Notes: generated by a model not told the origin, from the letters alone. A DNA stretch of 64,000 nt from Candidatus Uabimicrobium amorphum (GCF_009002475.1 NZ_AP019860.1:4526001-4590000); one strand, 5' to 3'; counted from the first letter of the stretch, positions 52,442 through 60,678 are shown. Made by a program: numbers and translations.

Positions 52442-52861
52442 ATGTGTAGGATATTACTTATTTTCATATTGGCAAGTAGTTGTGCTACGAACCCTTCTCA
52501 TGGGTACTTAGCACAACCCAGCCCTGTTCGCGAGCTGCAAAATCATCAGCAAAGCCCTCTCACATTGTTACACAACACACAAAAGCAAATCTCTATGCTA
52601 AAAAATAAATATAATGCAATGCGTGATATGGTCACTCAGGAAAAGCTGGATAAGCAGAATTTAAAAAACGAAGTTACTTTTGTGCACAACGAATTGGAAT
52701 TTTACAAAAAAGTAAATGCCAACATGGAAGATCAGCTACAGAAAACGGAAAATTTAACGAAAGAACAAGAAAAAGCAATACTAGATTTGTTTATTGAAAA
52801 AGTACGTTTAGAACAGCAAATACTCGAGCTAAAAATGCAGTTAGAAAAAGATGGTTCATGA
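52442..52861 (+). CDS. Coiled-coil lipoprotein in the fliA operon
   Basis: The 139-residue product has a lipoprotein signal (MCRILLIFILASSC) and then a long coiled coil (KQISMLKNKYNAMRDMVTQE to the C-terminus). It is likely attached to the outer or inner membrane and reaches into the periplasm. It overlaps the next lipoprotein by 4 nt (ATGA). Two lipoproteins immediately after fliA suggest a flagellum-associated envelope structure. Confidence 0.7.
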   Translation: MCRILLIFILASSCATNPSHGYLAQPSPVRELQNHQQSPLTLLHNTQKQISMLKNKYNAMRDMVTQEKLDKQNLKNEVTFVHNELEFYKKVNANMEDQLQKTENLTKEQEKAILDLFIEKVRLEQQILELKMQLEKDGS

Positions 52862-53451
52862 AGAAATTCATTGTCTTACTATTTTGTATATTGTTCTCCA
52901 GTTGTCGTACACCAGGTGTTTCGACAAGTGCATACCTATCTCCTCACTTCTCCGAATATAAAATTTTTCGCGTAGTTGTTTTTCCTTTTCAACTACATGG
53001 AAAATCCGAGCAACATAACATTACTTCGTTGTTCGGGGAAGCTCTCCAGCACCAACAAAAATTTGAAGTTGTCATTGCCTCTGCCGCTCAAGTACGACAA
53101 ATGCAGCTTTCCTTATCACGAAGTGATCAACTGTTACCTGCAAATGATATCATTAAAGCTTCTCGGGTGTTTCAGGCCCAAGCCATCATAAGAGGGCGTG
53201 TAACCACCTATCAAGATCTTCCCTGTAAATTGGGGTTGAAGGTTGATTTAATTGCCGCACACGACGGTCATGTTTTATGGTCTGCCGATGGTATTTTTGT
53301 CGATGAGGAATTTTTTTCGACGACGCCTGGCAAAGGTAATCGTTTGCGAAATATATCTCCGCAAAGTTTTATTCGTCACTCATGCCTACAACTAACAAAA
53401 TCATTACACCACTCAAACATATTCCACAAAGCAGAAAATATGATACGGTAG
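52858..53451 (+). CDS. Lipoprotein with TolB/LpoB-like fold
   Basis: The 197-residue protein has a lipobox (MKKFIVLLFCILFSSC). Its core FRVVVFPFQLHGKSEQHNI, FGEALQHQQKFEVVIASAAQV, AIIRGRVTTYQ and LKVDLIAAHDGHVLWSADG resembles the CsgG/LpoB/FlgO-type N-terminal fold seen in outer-membrane lipoproteins. FlgO-like proteins support flagellar stability in Vibrio, which would suit the location, but the match is only to fold type. Confidence 0.65.
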   Translation: MKKFIVLLFCILFSSCRTPGVSTSAYLSPHFSEYKIFRVVVFPFQLHGKSEQHNITSLFGEALQHQQKFEVVIASAAQVRQMQLSLSRSDQLLPANDIIKASRVFQAQAIIRGRVTTYQDLPCKLGLKVDLIAAHDGHVLWSADGIFVDEEFFSTTPGKGNRLRNISPQSFIRHSCLQLTKSLHHSNIFHKAENMIR

Positions 53452-53487
53452 TAGTTGTCTTTTTATTTATTTTCATAATTTTAAAAG

Positions 53488-53503
53488 TTTGTTTATAAAC
53501 AAA
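53488..53503. promoter_or_regulatory. Perfect 16-bp palindrome upstream of the sigma-54 activator gene
   Basis: TTTGTTTATAAACAAA is an exact palindrome about 119 nt before the activator start and 37 nt after the preceding stop. It is followed by an A-run, so it could be an operator or a weak terminator on the minus strand. Confidence 0.4.
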
Positions 53504-53621
53504 AAAAAATGTAATATATTACCTTGTGGTATTTTAAGTGTGCCTAATGCAATTTCTACATTGTTTTCGTCTTTGAATTTATGTGCGCCAATTTTCCGAA
53601 ATGAAACTAGGAGATGTTATT

Positions 53622-54998
53622 ATGAGCAAAGAGAGTATTTTAATTATAGATGATAATGAGCTCTACATTGACGCACTAGAGGCTATTTTACGAGATGACG
53701 GGTATGAAGAAATATTTGCTCTGACAAAAGGGCATAATGTATTGGCAACTCTAGAGAATAACAAAATAGATTTAATTCTCTTGGATATTTCTCTTCCAGA
53801 TGTTTCGGGGATCGAGCTTTATTCGCGAATAAAAGAAAATAAATTGTATTCGCATATTCCCATTATTTTTATTACAGGGCATGGAGATGTAAAAATAGCC
53901 GTAGAAGCGATGAAGTTAGGGGCATTTTATTTCTTGTCGAAGCCCGTGCAGCCATACGAATTACAAACCTTGATTCGTTGTGCACTTGACAACAGTAAAT
54001 TACAAAGGGAAATCGCGTCGTTAAAAGTACAATTGCAGACAAATCAGTCGCTTATTATCGGTAAAACACCTGCAATTAAAAAAGTGATGACGCGTATTGC
54101 TCAAGTTGCACATTGTGATGCGACTGTTTTTGTAAAAGGGGAGAGTGGTACAGGGAAGAGTTTAGTTGCCAAAGCAATTCATGAAAGTAGTTTGCGAAGT
54201 AAACACCCATTTATTGCCATTGATTGTGGAGCTATTCCGTCCTCTTTGTTGGAAAGTGAATTATTTGGGCATGAAAAAGGAGCATTCACCGGAGCAGTTC
54301 GCAAAAAGAAAGGTTTTTTCTTACGGGCGCACCAAGGAACTTTATTTCTCGATGAAATTACAAATCTGCCTCTAGAGTTGCAACCTAAACTACTTCGCGT
54401 GATACAAGAACGCGAAATAACACCGATTGGTAGTGACAAAGAAATCAAAGTAGATGTACGTATTGTTACGGCCACCAACGATAATATCGAGGAGATGGTC
54501 AACGAAGGTAAGTTCCGTCGCGATTTATATTATCGTTTAAATGTTTTTAGTATCGACCTTCCCCCGCTCCATCAAAGGCGAGAAGATATTCCTCTTTTGG
54601 CCCAGCACTTCTTAAATAAATATTCCCCAAATACGAAGAAAAGTTTTTCCAAAGAAGCGATGCAAACAATTATTAACTATGATTGGCCGGGAAACATAAG
54701 GGAACTTGACCATGCAATTGAGCATGCCGTGATTATTTCCAACAGTAAAGAAATTCAAAAACAGGACTTACCGTCGGCATTACAATCGAAAACATCCTCT
54801 CCAAGTCTGAATTTTGACTCACTATATACTCTAAAGGAAATGGAAAAGAAATACCTAGAAAAAGTACTCATGCACACAAGTTATAATCAAACGCAAGCCG
54901 CTAAAATATTAGGTATAGAGCGTAAGAGCTTGTGGCGCAAACTCAAACGCTTTGAAATTTCTATACCTCAAAACGAGAACCCTAATGAGGCAAAATGA
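53622..54998 (+). CDS. NtrC-type sigma-54 response regulator (flagellar activator)
   Basis: The 458-residue protein has a receiver (acceptor Asp in LILLDISLPDVSG), an AAA+ domain with Walker A GESGTGKS, GAFTGA loop in FGHEKGAFTGAVRKK and Walker B GTLFLDEI, and a Fis-type helix-turn-helix (NQTQAAKILGIERKSLWRKL). It should activate sigma-54 holoenzyme by ATP hydrolysis. Its place beside flagellar genes with sigma-54 sites suggests an FlrC/FlgR-like role. ATG 53622 follows AGGAG. No cognate full-length histidine kinase is adjacent. Confidence 0.9.
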   Translation: MSKESILIIDDNELYIDALEAILRDDGYEEIFALTKGHNVLATLENNKIDLILLDISLPDVSGIELYSRIKENKLYSHIPIIFITGHGDVKIAVEAMKLGAFYFLSKPVQPYELQTLIRCALDNSKLQREIASLKVQLQTNQSLIIGKTPAIKKVMTRIAQVAHCDATVFVKGESGTGKSLVAKAIHESSLRSKHPFIAIDCGAIPSSLLESELFGHEKGAFTGAVRKKKGFFLRAHQGTLFLDEITNLPLELQPKLLRVIQEREITPIGSDKEIKVDVRIVTATNDNIEEMVNEGKFRRDLYYRLNVFSIDLPPLHQRREDIPLLAQHFLNKYSPNTKKSFSKEAMQTIINYDWPGNIRELDHAIEHAVIISNSKEIQKQDLPSALQSKTSSPSLNFDSLYTLKEMEKKYLEKVLMHTSYNQTQAAKILGIERKSLWRKLKRFEISIPQNENPNEAK

Positions 54999-55035
54999 CT
55001 CAGCTTTTTTGTAAGGTGTGCGTCATTTTGCCTCA
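54986..55035. terminator. Convergent terminator between the activator and flagellin 2
   Basis: Perfect 14-bp arms TGAGGCAAAATGAC (54986-54999) and GTCATTTTGCCTCA (55022-55035) surround a 22-nt loop with a T6 run. The left arm overlaps the activator's stop codon. It also ends minus-strand transcripts of flagellin 2. Confidence 0.65.
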
Positions 55036-55072
55036 CCATAAGTACTTTGATCATAAAGATATTTCTTTTTCT

Positions 55073-56461
55073 CTATAGTAAGTTTAATGCGATTTGTGAA
55101 CTAGCCTTTGATTGTGCAAGTATCGAGGTTCCCGCTTGTTGCAACAATTGGTTTCGCGTTAAGTTAATCGATTCCGCGGCAAAATCAGTGTCTACAAGTC
55201 GCGATTTGGCAGCATTAAGATTTTCGTTTACATTACTGAGGTTAGAAATAGTAGATTCAAAGCGATTTTGTAGCGCACCCAATTCTCCACGACTGTCACC
55301 TACTGAACTTAGAGCCGCATCTATTCTTTCAATCGCCTCTGTTGCACCAGCTTGAGTGCTCAAGTCGATGTCGCGAATAGAGTCCGAATCTTTGGCAATC
55401 CCGGTGACACCAGTAAAACCGATTGATGCAACGTCTCCGCCAAGTTCAATATTATCTGTACTACTTAGTTGGACTTCGCCTCGTGTGGTACCTGCGGTAA
55501 AAGTAGTGGTGGTACCTGTGGTGGCGATATCTATATTTCGGCCATCAGCAGCTGTTAGAGTGAAGGTATCATTTACATTGTCTACTTCTGCAACTACACC
55601 GGTTTCAGAAGAAACAGCATTGATAGCTTCCGCTAGCTCTTCGGCAGAACCAATACTTGATCCTTGGTTATTGTCGAATACCGAAACACCGTTTATTTCT
55701 AGAGTTTCATCTGCATCAACAGCGACACCACTTGCTGCTATTTGTACGTCTGTGGCTTGTGCTTCCGCTCGAACACCCGTGTTACTTGCATTGATGGCAG
55801 CAGCTTTTGCAAAAGCACTATCCGCGGTTTGTCCCGCTTCGCTTCCTGCAAAGTTTGAAGAACCTCTTACGAGCTGACCATTTATCTCCAATTCACCCAC
55901 ACCGAGTGCGTTTGCGTCAACGGCAGCACCTCCGGTATTCTTGGCGATTTGTCCAAAGCTTTTACTTGTTGCTCCACGTACGGAGATCGAAATATTTTGC
56001 CCTGCGTTTTCTCCCACCTGGAATTGGATGTTGTTTGCGGAGCCATCGAGTACTTTACTACCGTTAAAACTAGTCTCTAAAGCGATTCGATCGACTTCCT
56101 TAATCAACTGACCTGTTTCGTCTTGAATGGACGAACGATCGCTATCACTGAATGTTCCGTTTGCTGACTGTACGGCGAGTTCACGCATTCTTTGTAGAAC
56201 GCTTGTTGTTTCGTTGAGAGCACCTTCGGCAGTTTGCACCAAAGAGATTCCATCATTGGCATTGCGTATTGCTTGACCTAATCCTTTGATTTGTGAATTG
56301 AATCGTTCGGATATTTTCAAGCCCGCAGCATCGTCCGCGGCGCGATTGATACGTAGACCTGATGATAATTTTTCGAAAGATTTCCCTAAATTACTCTGCG
56401 ACTTATTGAGTTGTCGCGAAGCATTTAAGGATGAAGCGTTGTTGTTTATAGAAATAGCCAT
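55073..56461 (-). CDS. fliC: Flagellin 2
   Basis: The 462-residue flagellin (MAISINNNASSLNASRQLNK) has the same conserved ends as flagellin 1 (SSGLRINRAADDAAGLKISE; LRQ-type tail ESINLTRNQLLQQAGTSILA). The hypervariable middle is also of the same architecture (DADETLEINGVSVFD). It lies convergent to the sigma-54 activator. AAGGAGGGG precedes ATG 56461; upstream in-frame codons to 56758 cross the sigma-28 promoter and are not coding. The two flagellin genes probably arose by duplication and may be used together in the filament. Confidence 0.95.
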   Translation of the reverse strand: MAISINNNASSLNASRQLNKSQSNLGKSFEKLSSGLRINRAADDAAGLKISERFNSQIKGLGQAIRNANDGISLVQTAEGALNETTSVLQRMRELAVQSANGTFSDSDRSSIQDETGQLIKEVDRIALETSFNGSKVLDGSANNIQFQVGENAGQNISISVRGATSKSFGQIAKNTGGAAVDANALGVGELEINGQLVRGSSNFAGSEAGQTADSAFAKAAAINASNTGVRAEAQATDVQIAASGVAVDADETLEINGVSVFDNNQGSSIGSAEELAEAINAVSSETGVVAEVDNVNDTFTLTAADGRNIDIATTGTTTTFTAGTTRGEVQLSSTDNIELGGDVASIGFTGVTGIAKDSDSIRDIDLSTQAGATEAIERIDAALSSVGDSRGELGALQNRFESTISNLSNVNENLNAAKSRLVDTDFAAESINLTRNQLLQQAGTSILAQSKASSQIALNLL

Positions 56462-56538
56462 AAGCAACCCCTCCTTGAACATATTTTTTAAATTGGAAAA
56501 TCGAGAACTTTTCTCTCTTTTCGATTGGTTACTACCCA

Positions 56539-56565
56539 TTATCGGCAGGTATTTTTTTAGCTTTA
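56539..56565 (-). promoter_or_regulatory. Sigma-28 promoter of flagellin 2
   Basis: On the minus strand TAAAGCTA (56558-56565), 11-nt spacer and GCCGATAA (56539-56546) match the FliA consensus, with a perfect -10 element. It lies 78 nt before the flagellin 2 start. Confidence 0.88.
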
Positions 56566-56583
56566 TGGCAAAATCTATTTTTC

Positions 56584-56599
56584 TGGCAAATTTTTTGCT
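56584..56599 (+). promoter_or_regulatory. Sigma-54 promoter of the TPR-flgB-fliF operon
   Basis: TGGCAAATTTTTTGCT has GG and GC at -24/-12 spacing and ends 48 nt before the first gene. It is divergent from the flagellin 2 promoter, 18 bp away. Confidence 0.65.
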
Positions 56600-56647
56600 T
56601 TCTTGTAATGGGGAAATGCGCGGACGTCTATATTTTAAAGGAGTTGT

Positions 56648-58144
56648 ATGGTGAAGTATTTTTTCATATTTATTTGTACCGGGATTATTTCTCTCAATGC
56701 CGAAGCGATTATAAAGCGTAATAAAGATAGTAGTTATACCATTGTTGCTGGGGAACAAAACCTGTGGTCTCTTATTGATCGCATGACCAAGATAGAGGAA
56801 AGAGAGGTATCGTGTGAAAAGTGGCTACAAGGTACTTTGGAAAAAATAAAACCGGTCGTAAGTTTAAAAAGACGCAGCTTTGATTATGCTCTTAAGTGTC
56901 TACTTGGGTGTGGAGATTGTTACTCTCTACAAGAGGGCAACTCTATTCGTATACTCCACCTCGAAGACCAAAATAAATATGCCATTATTCAATCATATCG
57001 CAGTTTTTTGGTGGAATATTCTGAATACAAAAGTGCAGACAAAATTTATTTTGACTTGGGCTTTTTGTATATGCAAGAGGGGGACATCCGCGAGGCGCAA
57101 ACCGAGTTTTACAACTTGTATCGTCAATATCCAAAGAGTTACTTGTTGCCAAATACATTGTTGTTACTCGCTCATTGTTATATTCTCAGTGAAGATACTC
57201 CCTTGGCGATTAAAGCACTGAAAAGATTTTTTGATTTATTTCCCGAACACGAACATGAAGACACCGCATCATTAATGCTCGCAAAATGCTATCGTCGGCA
57301 ACAAAAACTAGTGCAGGCAATTAAGGTATACAAATACTTATTACAAAAAAAGAGCAGTAACAAAGCACAACTGCATTTGGAATTAGGTACTATATATTTA
57401 CAACAGAAAGAGTACCAAAAAGCTTTGCAATCATTTGATTATATAAAAAAAATTGCCCCTGCGAAGTCATCCATTAAAGCGCAAGCTGTTTATCACAAGA
57501 TTGTAACGTTTCTACAAATGGGCAACGATATTGATATCAACTCAGAGTTGGTTCACTTTTACCAAGAATACTACACTCATCCATTATCCCCTAAGGTACG
57601 AATGCTGCAATTACAGTTTGTGAAACGCAAAGGTAATAAAGATTTTACCGTGTTTTTTCTCGCAAAACCGTTGTTTACCGATCCCGATCCCGAAGTGCGT
57701 TCCGCAGCGGGAATGATGGCGGGAACAGCTCTAATGGAAATAGGCCTATATGAACGTGCCGCTAGTGTAATGCAGAAGGTATTAGATTCTATTGAAATTA
57801 ACAATCGTTGTCGTATGCCGTTGGCTCAGAAACTTGTGGATACGTATCAACAGATGAAGGAATGGCAAAAGGCTAAATATGTTCTAAAGCAGATAGATCA
57901 TTGGAATGCGCAGCATTCATATCTGCGTTTAATGGAATGTGATTTTTTAGCAAAAAACTACAAGGGGTGTATACTGACTTTTGACCAATATAAAGATAAG
58001 ATTTCTTCGCATGCTGTCATGTCTCACGCACTTGATTTTTTAGGAAAGAGCTATTTAGAACTAGGAGAGACAGATAAAGCAGAGAACGCTTTTTCGCGTA
58101 TTGAAGTGAGTTCGATGATTAAAAAACTGGAGGAAAATGAATGA
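56648..58144 (+). CDS. Exported TPR protein with STN-like domain, head of basal-body operon
   Basis: The 498-residue protein has a signal peptide (MVKYFFIFICTGIISLNAEA). A region (about 65-100) like the secretin/TonB short N-terminal domain (VVSLKRRSFDYALKCLL, YSLQEGNSIRI) comes next. At least seven TPR-like repeats follow (for example AQLHLELGTIYLQQKEYQKA, SHALDFLGKSYLELGETDKA). AAAGGAG precedes the ATG. It overlaps the next gene by 4 nt. A periplasmic scaffold for motor or rod assembly is inferred from the operon only. Confidence 0.8.
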   Translation: MVKYFFIFICTGIISLNAEAIIKRNKDSSYTIVAGEQNLWSLIDRMTKIEEREVSCEKWLQGTLEKIKPVVSLKRRSFDYALKCLLGCGDCYSLQEGNSIRILHLEDQNKYAIIQSYRSFLVEYSEYKSADKIYFDLGFLYMQEGDIREAQTEFYNLYRQYPKSYLLPNTLLLLAHCYILSEDTPLAIKALKRFFDLFPEHEHEDTASLMLAKCYRRQQKLVQAIKVYKYLLQKKSSNKAQLHLELGTIYLQQKEYQKALQSFDYIKKIAPAKSSIKAQAVYHKIVTFLQMGNDIDINSELVHFYQEYYTHPLSPKVRMLQLQFVKRKGNKDFTVFFLAKPLFTDPDPEVRSAAGMMAGTALMEIGLYERAASVMQKVLDSIEINNRCRMPLAQKLVDTYQQMKEWQKAKYVLKQIDHWNAQHSYLRLMECDFLAKNYKGCILTFDQYKDKISSHAVMSHALDFLGKSYLELGETDKAENAFSRIEVSSMIKKLEENE

Positions 58145-59298
58145 AGTGGTTATTTCTATTGCTGGGACTTGTGAATGCCTATGTGTTTGCCCAAGAAACT
58201 TCCGAAGGTTACCAGAAAAAGATACAAGCTCTTTACGAAAAAATTGATCAGTTGGCTTCCGCCAGCGAAGGGGCATTTCTCGATAAAAAAGTATTACTAC
58301 AGGCCGAATTACGCAAATTAACTACTCTACAAGAGCAATACAAACTAATGCGTGAACAACAACAGCAGGCAAAAACGCAGCAGCTAGAAGAAGAAAGCGA
58401 TGGCGATGGGGATGATCGTAATCGCCAAGAAGTTATCATTCGTACTTTTCCTTCGCGAAAGAATTATCTTGCTTTGGGAGATATATATTGGAAACAAAAC
58501 AGATACGAAGAAGCGTTGGGTATGTATGCTAAAGTCAACGATAAGTTCCCGTCTCTATTATATAAATTAGGCTATGCTCACGAAACACAGGGGGATTACG
58601 ATGAGGCAGAACGTTTCTTTAATTTACTGCGCGACGAGCCGATGTTTCGGAGACAAAGCAGATGGTCTATTGACTATTTGCGATGGAAGCAAGAAATGGA
58701 GCAAGACATCGCTCTCTATGAGTCGCCGCAACAAACCAATAACGAAGATGAAGAACAACCAAAAGAAGAACCGTTAAAAGAAATCCCCGCAGGTAAAGAC
58801 GTTTTAAATGTGACGAATGCAGTAGAAGAGCAGCCTATAGAGAAAGAAGTTGTGCCCGCGAATCCGGTGGAAACGAAACGTCGTGCGAAAAAAACGAAGA
58901 GTTATCTTCATAAATGGTATGGAAAAAATAGCAAAAGCTTAAAAGTTCTCCATAAATTATTAGAAAAAGATTTTTCGGTATTAGAACCTAATGCCGCTTT
59001 ATATTTGGCTCGTATCAAGATCTATATGAAAAAAATTAAAAGATATCAGCAAAAAATTACTTTTATGGCAAAAAAATTGCATAAGTCACAGCGTAAGCTT
59101 TTTTTAGTGCCAGAAAAAAATGAATACAAAATACTTGCGAAATATTCCCAAGATCTGCGACAGCAAATACAAGATCAAAAAGTACAAGTAAAGACCCTAC
59201 AGCAAATTTTACAACAACTACAGTTGTTGGATTCACGTTGTAAGAACTACATTCAACGCATACAGCTTAAGTTAAAGAAGGAAAATGGAGATGTTTGA
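58141..59298 (+). CDS. Exported coiled-coil/TPR protein upstream of flgB
   Basis: The 385-residue protein has a signal peptide (MKWLFLLLGLVNAYVFAQ), a coiled coil (about 25-90), a TPR-like pair (NYLALGDIYWKQNRYEEALG, YDEAERFFNLLRDEPM), an acidic linker (NNEDEEQPKEEPLKE) and a Lys-rich C-terminal coiled coil. It overlaps the TPR gene by 4 nt and flgB by 8-14 nt, so it is translated with the basal-body genes. No known flagellar protein matches, so it is a candidate lineage-specific component. Confidence 0.75.
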   Translation: MKWLFLLLGLVNAYVFAQETSEGYQKKIQALYEKIDQLASASEGAFLDKKVLLQAELRKLTTLQEQYKLMREQQQQAKTQQLEEESDGDGDDRNRQEVIIRTFPSRKNYLALGDIYWKQNRYEEALGMYAKVNDKFPSLLYKLGYAHETQGDYDEAERFFNLLRDEPMFRRQSRWSIDYLRWKQEMEQDIALYESPQQTNNEDEEQPKEEPLKEIPAGKDVLNVTNAVEEQPIEKEVVPANPVETKRRAKKTKSYLHKWYGKNSKSLKVLHKLLEKDFSVLEPNAALYLARIKIYMKKIKRYQQKITFMAKKLHKSQRKLFLVPEKNEYKILAKYSQDLRQQIQDQKVQVKTLQQILQQLQLLDSRCKNYIQRIQLKLKKENGDV

Positions 59299-59638
59299 TC
59301 AAAACATAAATGTCGTTGCAAAATTTTTGGATGTCTCTGCATTACGTCATAAGGTGGTTGCGCATAATATTGCAAATGTCAATACTTCAAATTTCAAAAG
59401 AAAAGAAGTTGTCTTTGAAGACTTGTTGCAAAACGGTAGTGCGGACAATAAACGCTTATTAAAGGTAAAACCGCAAGTTGTCGAAGTCGAAGAGAACGAA
59501 CGCGTTGACGACAACTCTACGTACCTACAAGACGAGGTGGGAACTCTTACGAAGAACAATCTATTGCAACAAGCATATTTGCGTTCGCTAACATTCCAAA
59601 TTAGAGGTCTAAACGGCGCTATTCGCGGGCACTTTTAA
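59291..59638 (+). CDS. flgB: Flagellar proximal rod protein FlgB
   Basis: The 115-residue protein has the rod motif RHKVVAHNIANVNTSNFKRKE, and FlgB-type NNLLQQAYLRSLTFQIRGL at its C-terminus. It starts at ATG 59291 (or 59285), both inside the previous gene. It is directly followed by flgC. Confidence 0.93.
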   Translation: MFDQNINVVAKFLDVSALRHKVVAHNIANVNTSNFKRKEVVFEDLLQNGSADNKRLLKVKPQVVEVEENERVDDNSTYLQDEVGTLTKNNLLQQAYLRSLTFQIRGLNGAIRGHF

Positions 59639-59650
59639 AGGAGGTATATT

Positions 59651-60052
59651 ATGGAAAATTTATTTCGTAGTTTGAATATAAGTAATACAGGTATTCGCGC
59701 GGAAAGAACACGCATGAATATTATCGCGCAAAACTTGGCAAATGTGAACACCACGCGTCAAAACGGTGAAAAAACTCCCTACAAACGAAAAGAAGCTATT
59801 TTTGAAGAGTTGCTAAATAAAGAAAAAGCGGGAGTTGTTGTTGCTGAGGTTGTAGAAGATGAATCTTCTCCGATTACCGAATATAACCCCAATCACCCCG
59901 ATGCGGACAAAAGTGGCTATGTTCACAAACCAAATATTGATCTGCATTTTGAAATGGTGGATTTACTTACCGCAGCACGTTCTTATGAAGCGAATCTTCT
60001 GGCAGGTAAATTGTTTAAAGATATTGCGGAACGAACAATTAGTTTGGAATAG
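59651..60052 (+). CDS. flgC: Flagellar proximal rod protein FlgC
   Basis: The 133-residue protein has MENLFRSLNISNTGIRAERT, NIIAQNLANVNTTRQNGEKTPYKRKEAIF (cited in part) and VHKPNIDLHFEMVDLLTAAR, with C-terminal SYEANLLAGKLFKDIAER. AAAGGAGG precedes the ATG. It follows flgB by 12 nt. Confidence 0.95.
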   Translation: MENLFRSLNISNTGIRAERTRMNIIAQNLANVNTTRQNGEKTPYKRKEAIFEELLNKEKAGVVVAEVVEDESSPITEYNPNHPDADKSGYVHKPNIDLHFEMVDLLTAARSYEANLLAGKLFKDIAERTISLE

Positions 60053-60060
60053 GATATACA

Positions 60061-60384
60061 ATGATTCCCATACAATTATCTACAAACAACAATATATATA
60101 TGGCAAAAGCCGCGATGAACAGTGCAAGCCAAACAAATACTTCCGCGAATACTACACAAAACGAGAATGGTTTTGGCAAGGCTTTAAACAATGCAGTGAA
60201 TGAAGTAAATCAACTACAACAGGATGCACAAACCAATATTGAAAATATTGGCAGCGGTCAATCGCGTGATATTCATAAAGCAATGCTATCTATGCACAAA
60301 GCCGATTTGGGATTAAAACTTTCGGTGGAGGTTCGCAATAAAGCGGTAGATGCATACCAAGAAATTATGCGTATGTCTATCTAA
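60061..60384 (+). CDS. fliE: Flagellar rod adapter FliE
   Basis: The 107-residue protein ends with the FliE domain: FGKALNNAVNEVNQLQQDAQ, HKAMLSMHKADLGLKLSVEV and RNKAVDAYQEIMRM. It links the MS ring (FliF) to the rod. The stop is followed directly by the tandem-repeat tract. Confidence 0.95.
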   Translation: MIPIQLSTNNNIYMAKAAMNSASQTNTSANTTQNENGFGKALNNAVNEVNQLQQDAQTNIENIGSGQSRDIHKAMLSMHKADLGLKLSVEVRNKAVDAYQEIMRMSI

Positions 60385-60446
60385 ACCGTGACCGTGACCG
60401 TAGTCGTAACCGTAGTCGTGACCGTAGTCGTGACCGTAACCGTTAC
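60385..60446. repeat. 6-bp tandem repeat (CCGTGA/CCGTAG/TCGTGA)
   Basis: About ten variant copies of a hexamer of type CCGT(A/G)(A/G/C) lie between fliE and fliF. A hexamer keeps a reading frame, but none is used here because the repeat starts right after the fliE stop. It resembles the 7-bp tract at 3354 in G/C-rich, low-entropy composition and position after a stop codon. Confidence 0.8.
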
Positions 60447-60474
60447 GTACCAGTTAATGAAGACTCACAAAGCA

Positions 60475-60554
60475 TGTCATTCCCGCGTAAGCGGGAAACC
60501 AGCAATATAAAGTTGACTTGTAGATGCTGGATCCCTGCTTTTGCAGGGATGACA
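60475..60554. repeat. Hairpin-pair repeat, copy C
   Basis: TGTCATTCCCGCGTAAGCGGGAA and CTGGATCCCTGCTTTTGCAGG-GATGACA enclose the spacer CAATATAAAGTTGACTTGT, the reverse complement of the copy B spacer. It splits the fliE-fliF spacing. Confidence 0.8.
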
Positions 60555-60678
60555 ACATAAGAGTTATAACCGTTTCATAAGTATCAAGTTACGACTACGA
60601 CCAAGATCCCCTCTTTACAATCAAGTAAAACACAAAGACCACCGCGAGTTCTTTGCATCATATTAAACGGAGCACAAC

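Noticed and set aside
55807..56654. Plus-strand frames opposite flagellin 2
   Set aside because: They are antisense shadows of a highly conserved flagellin gene.
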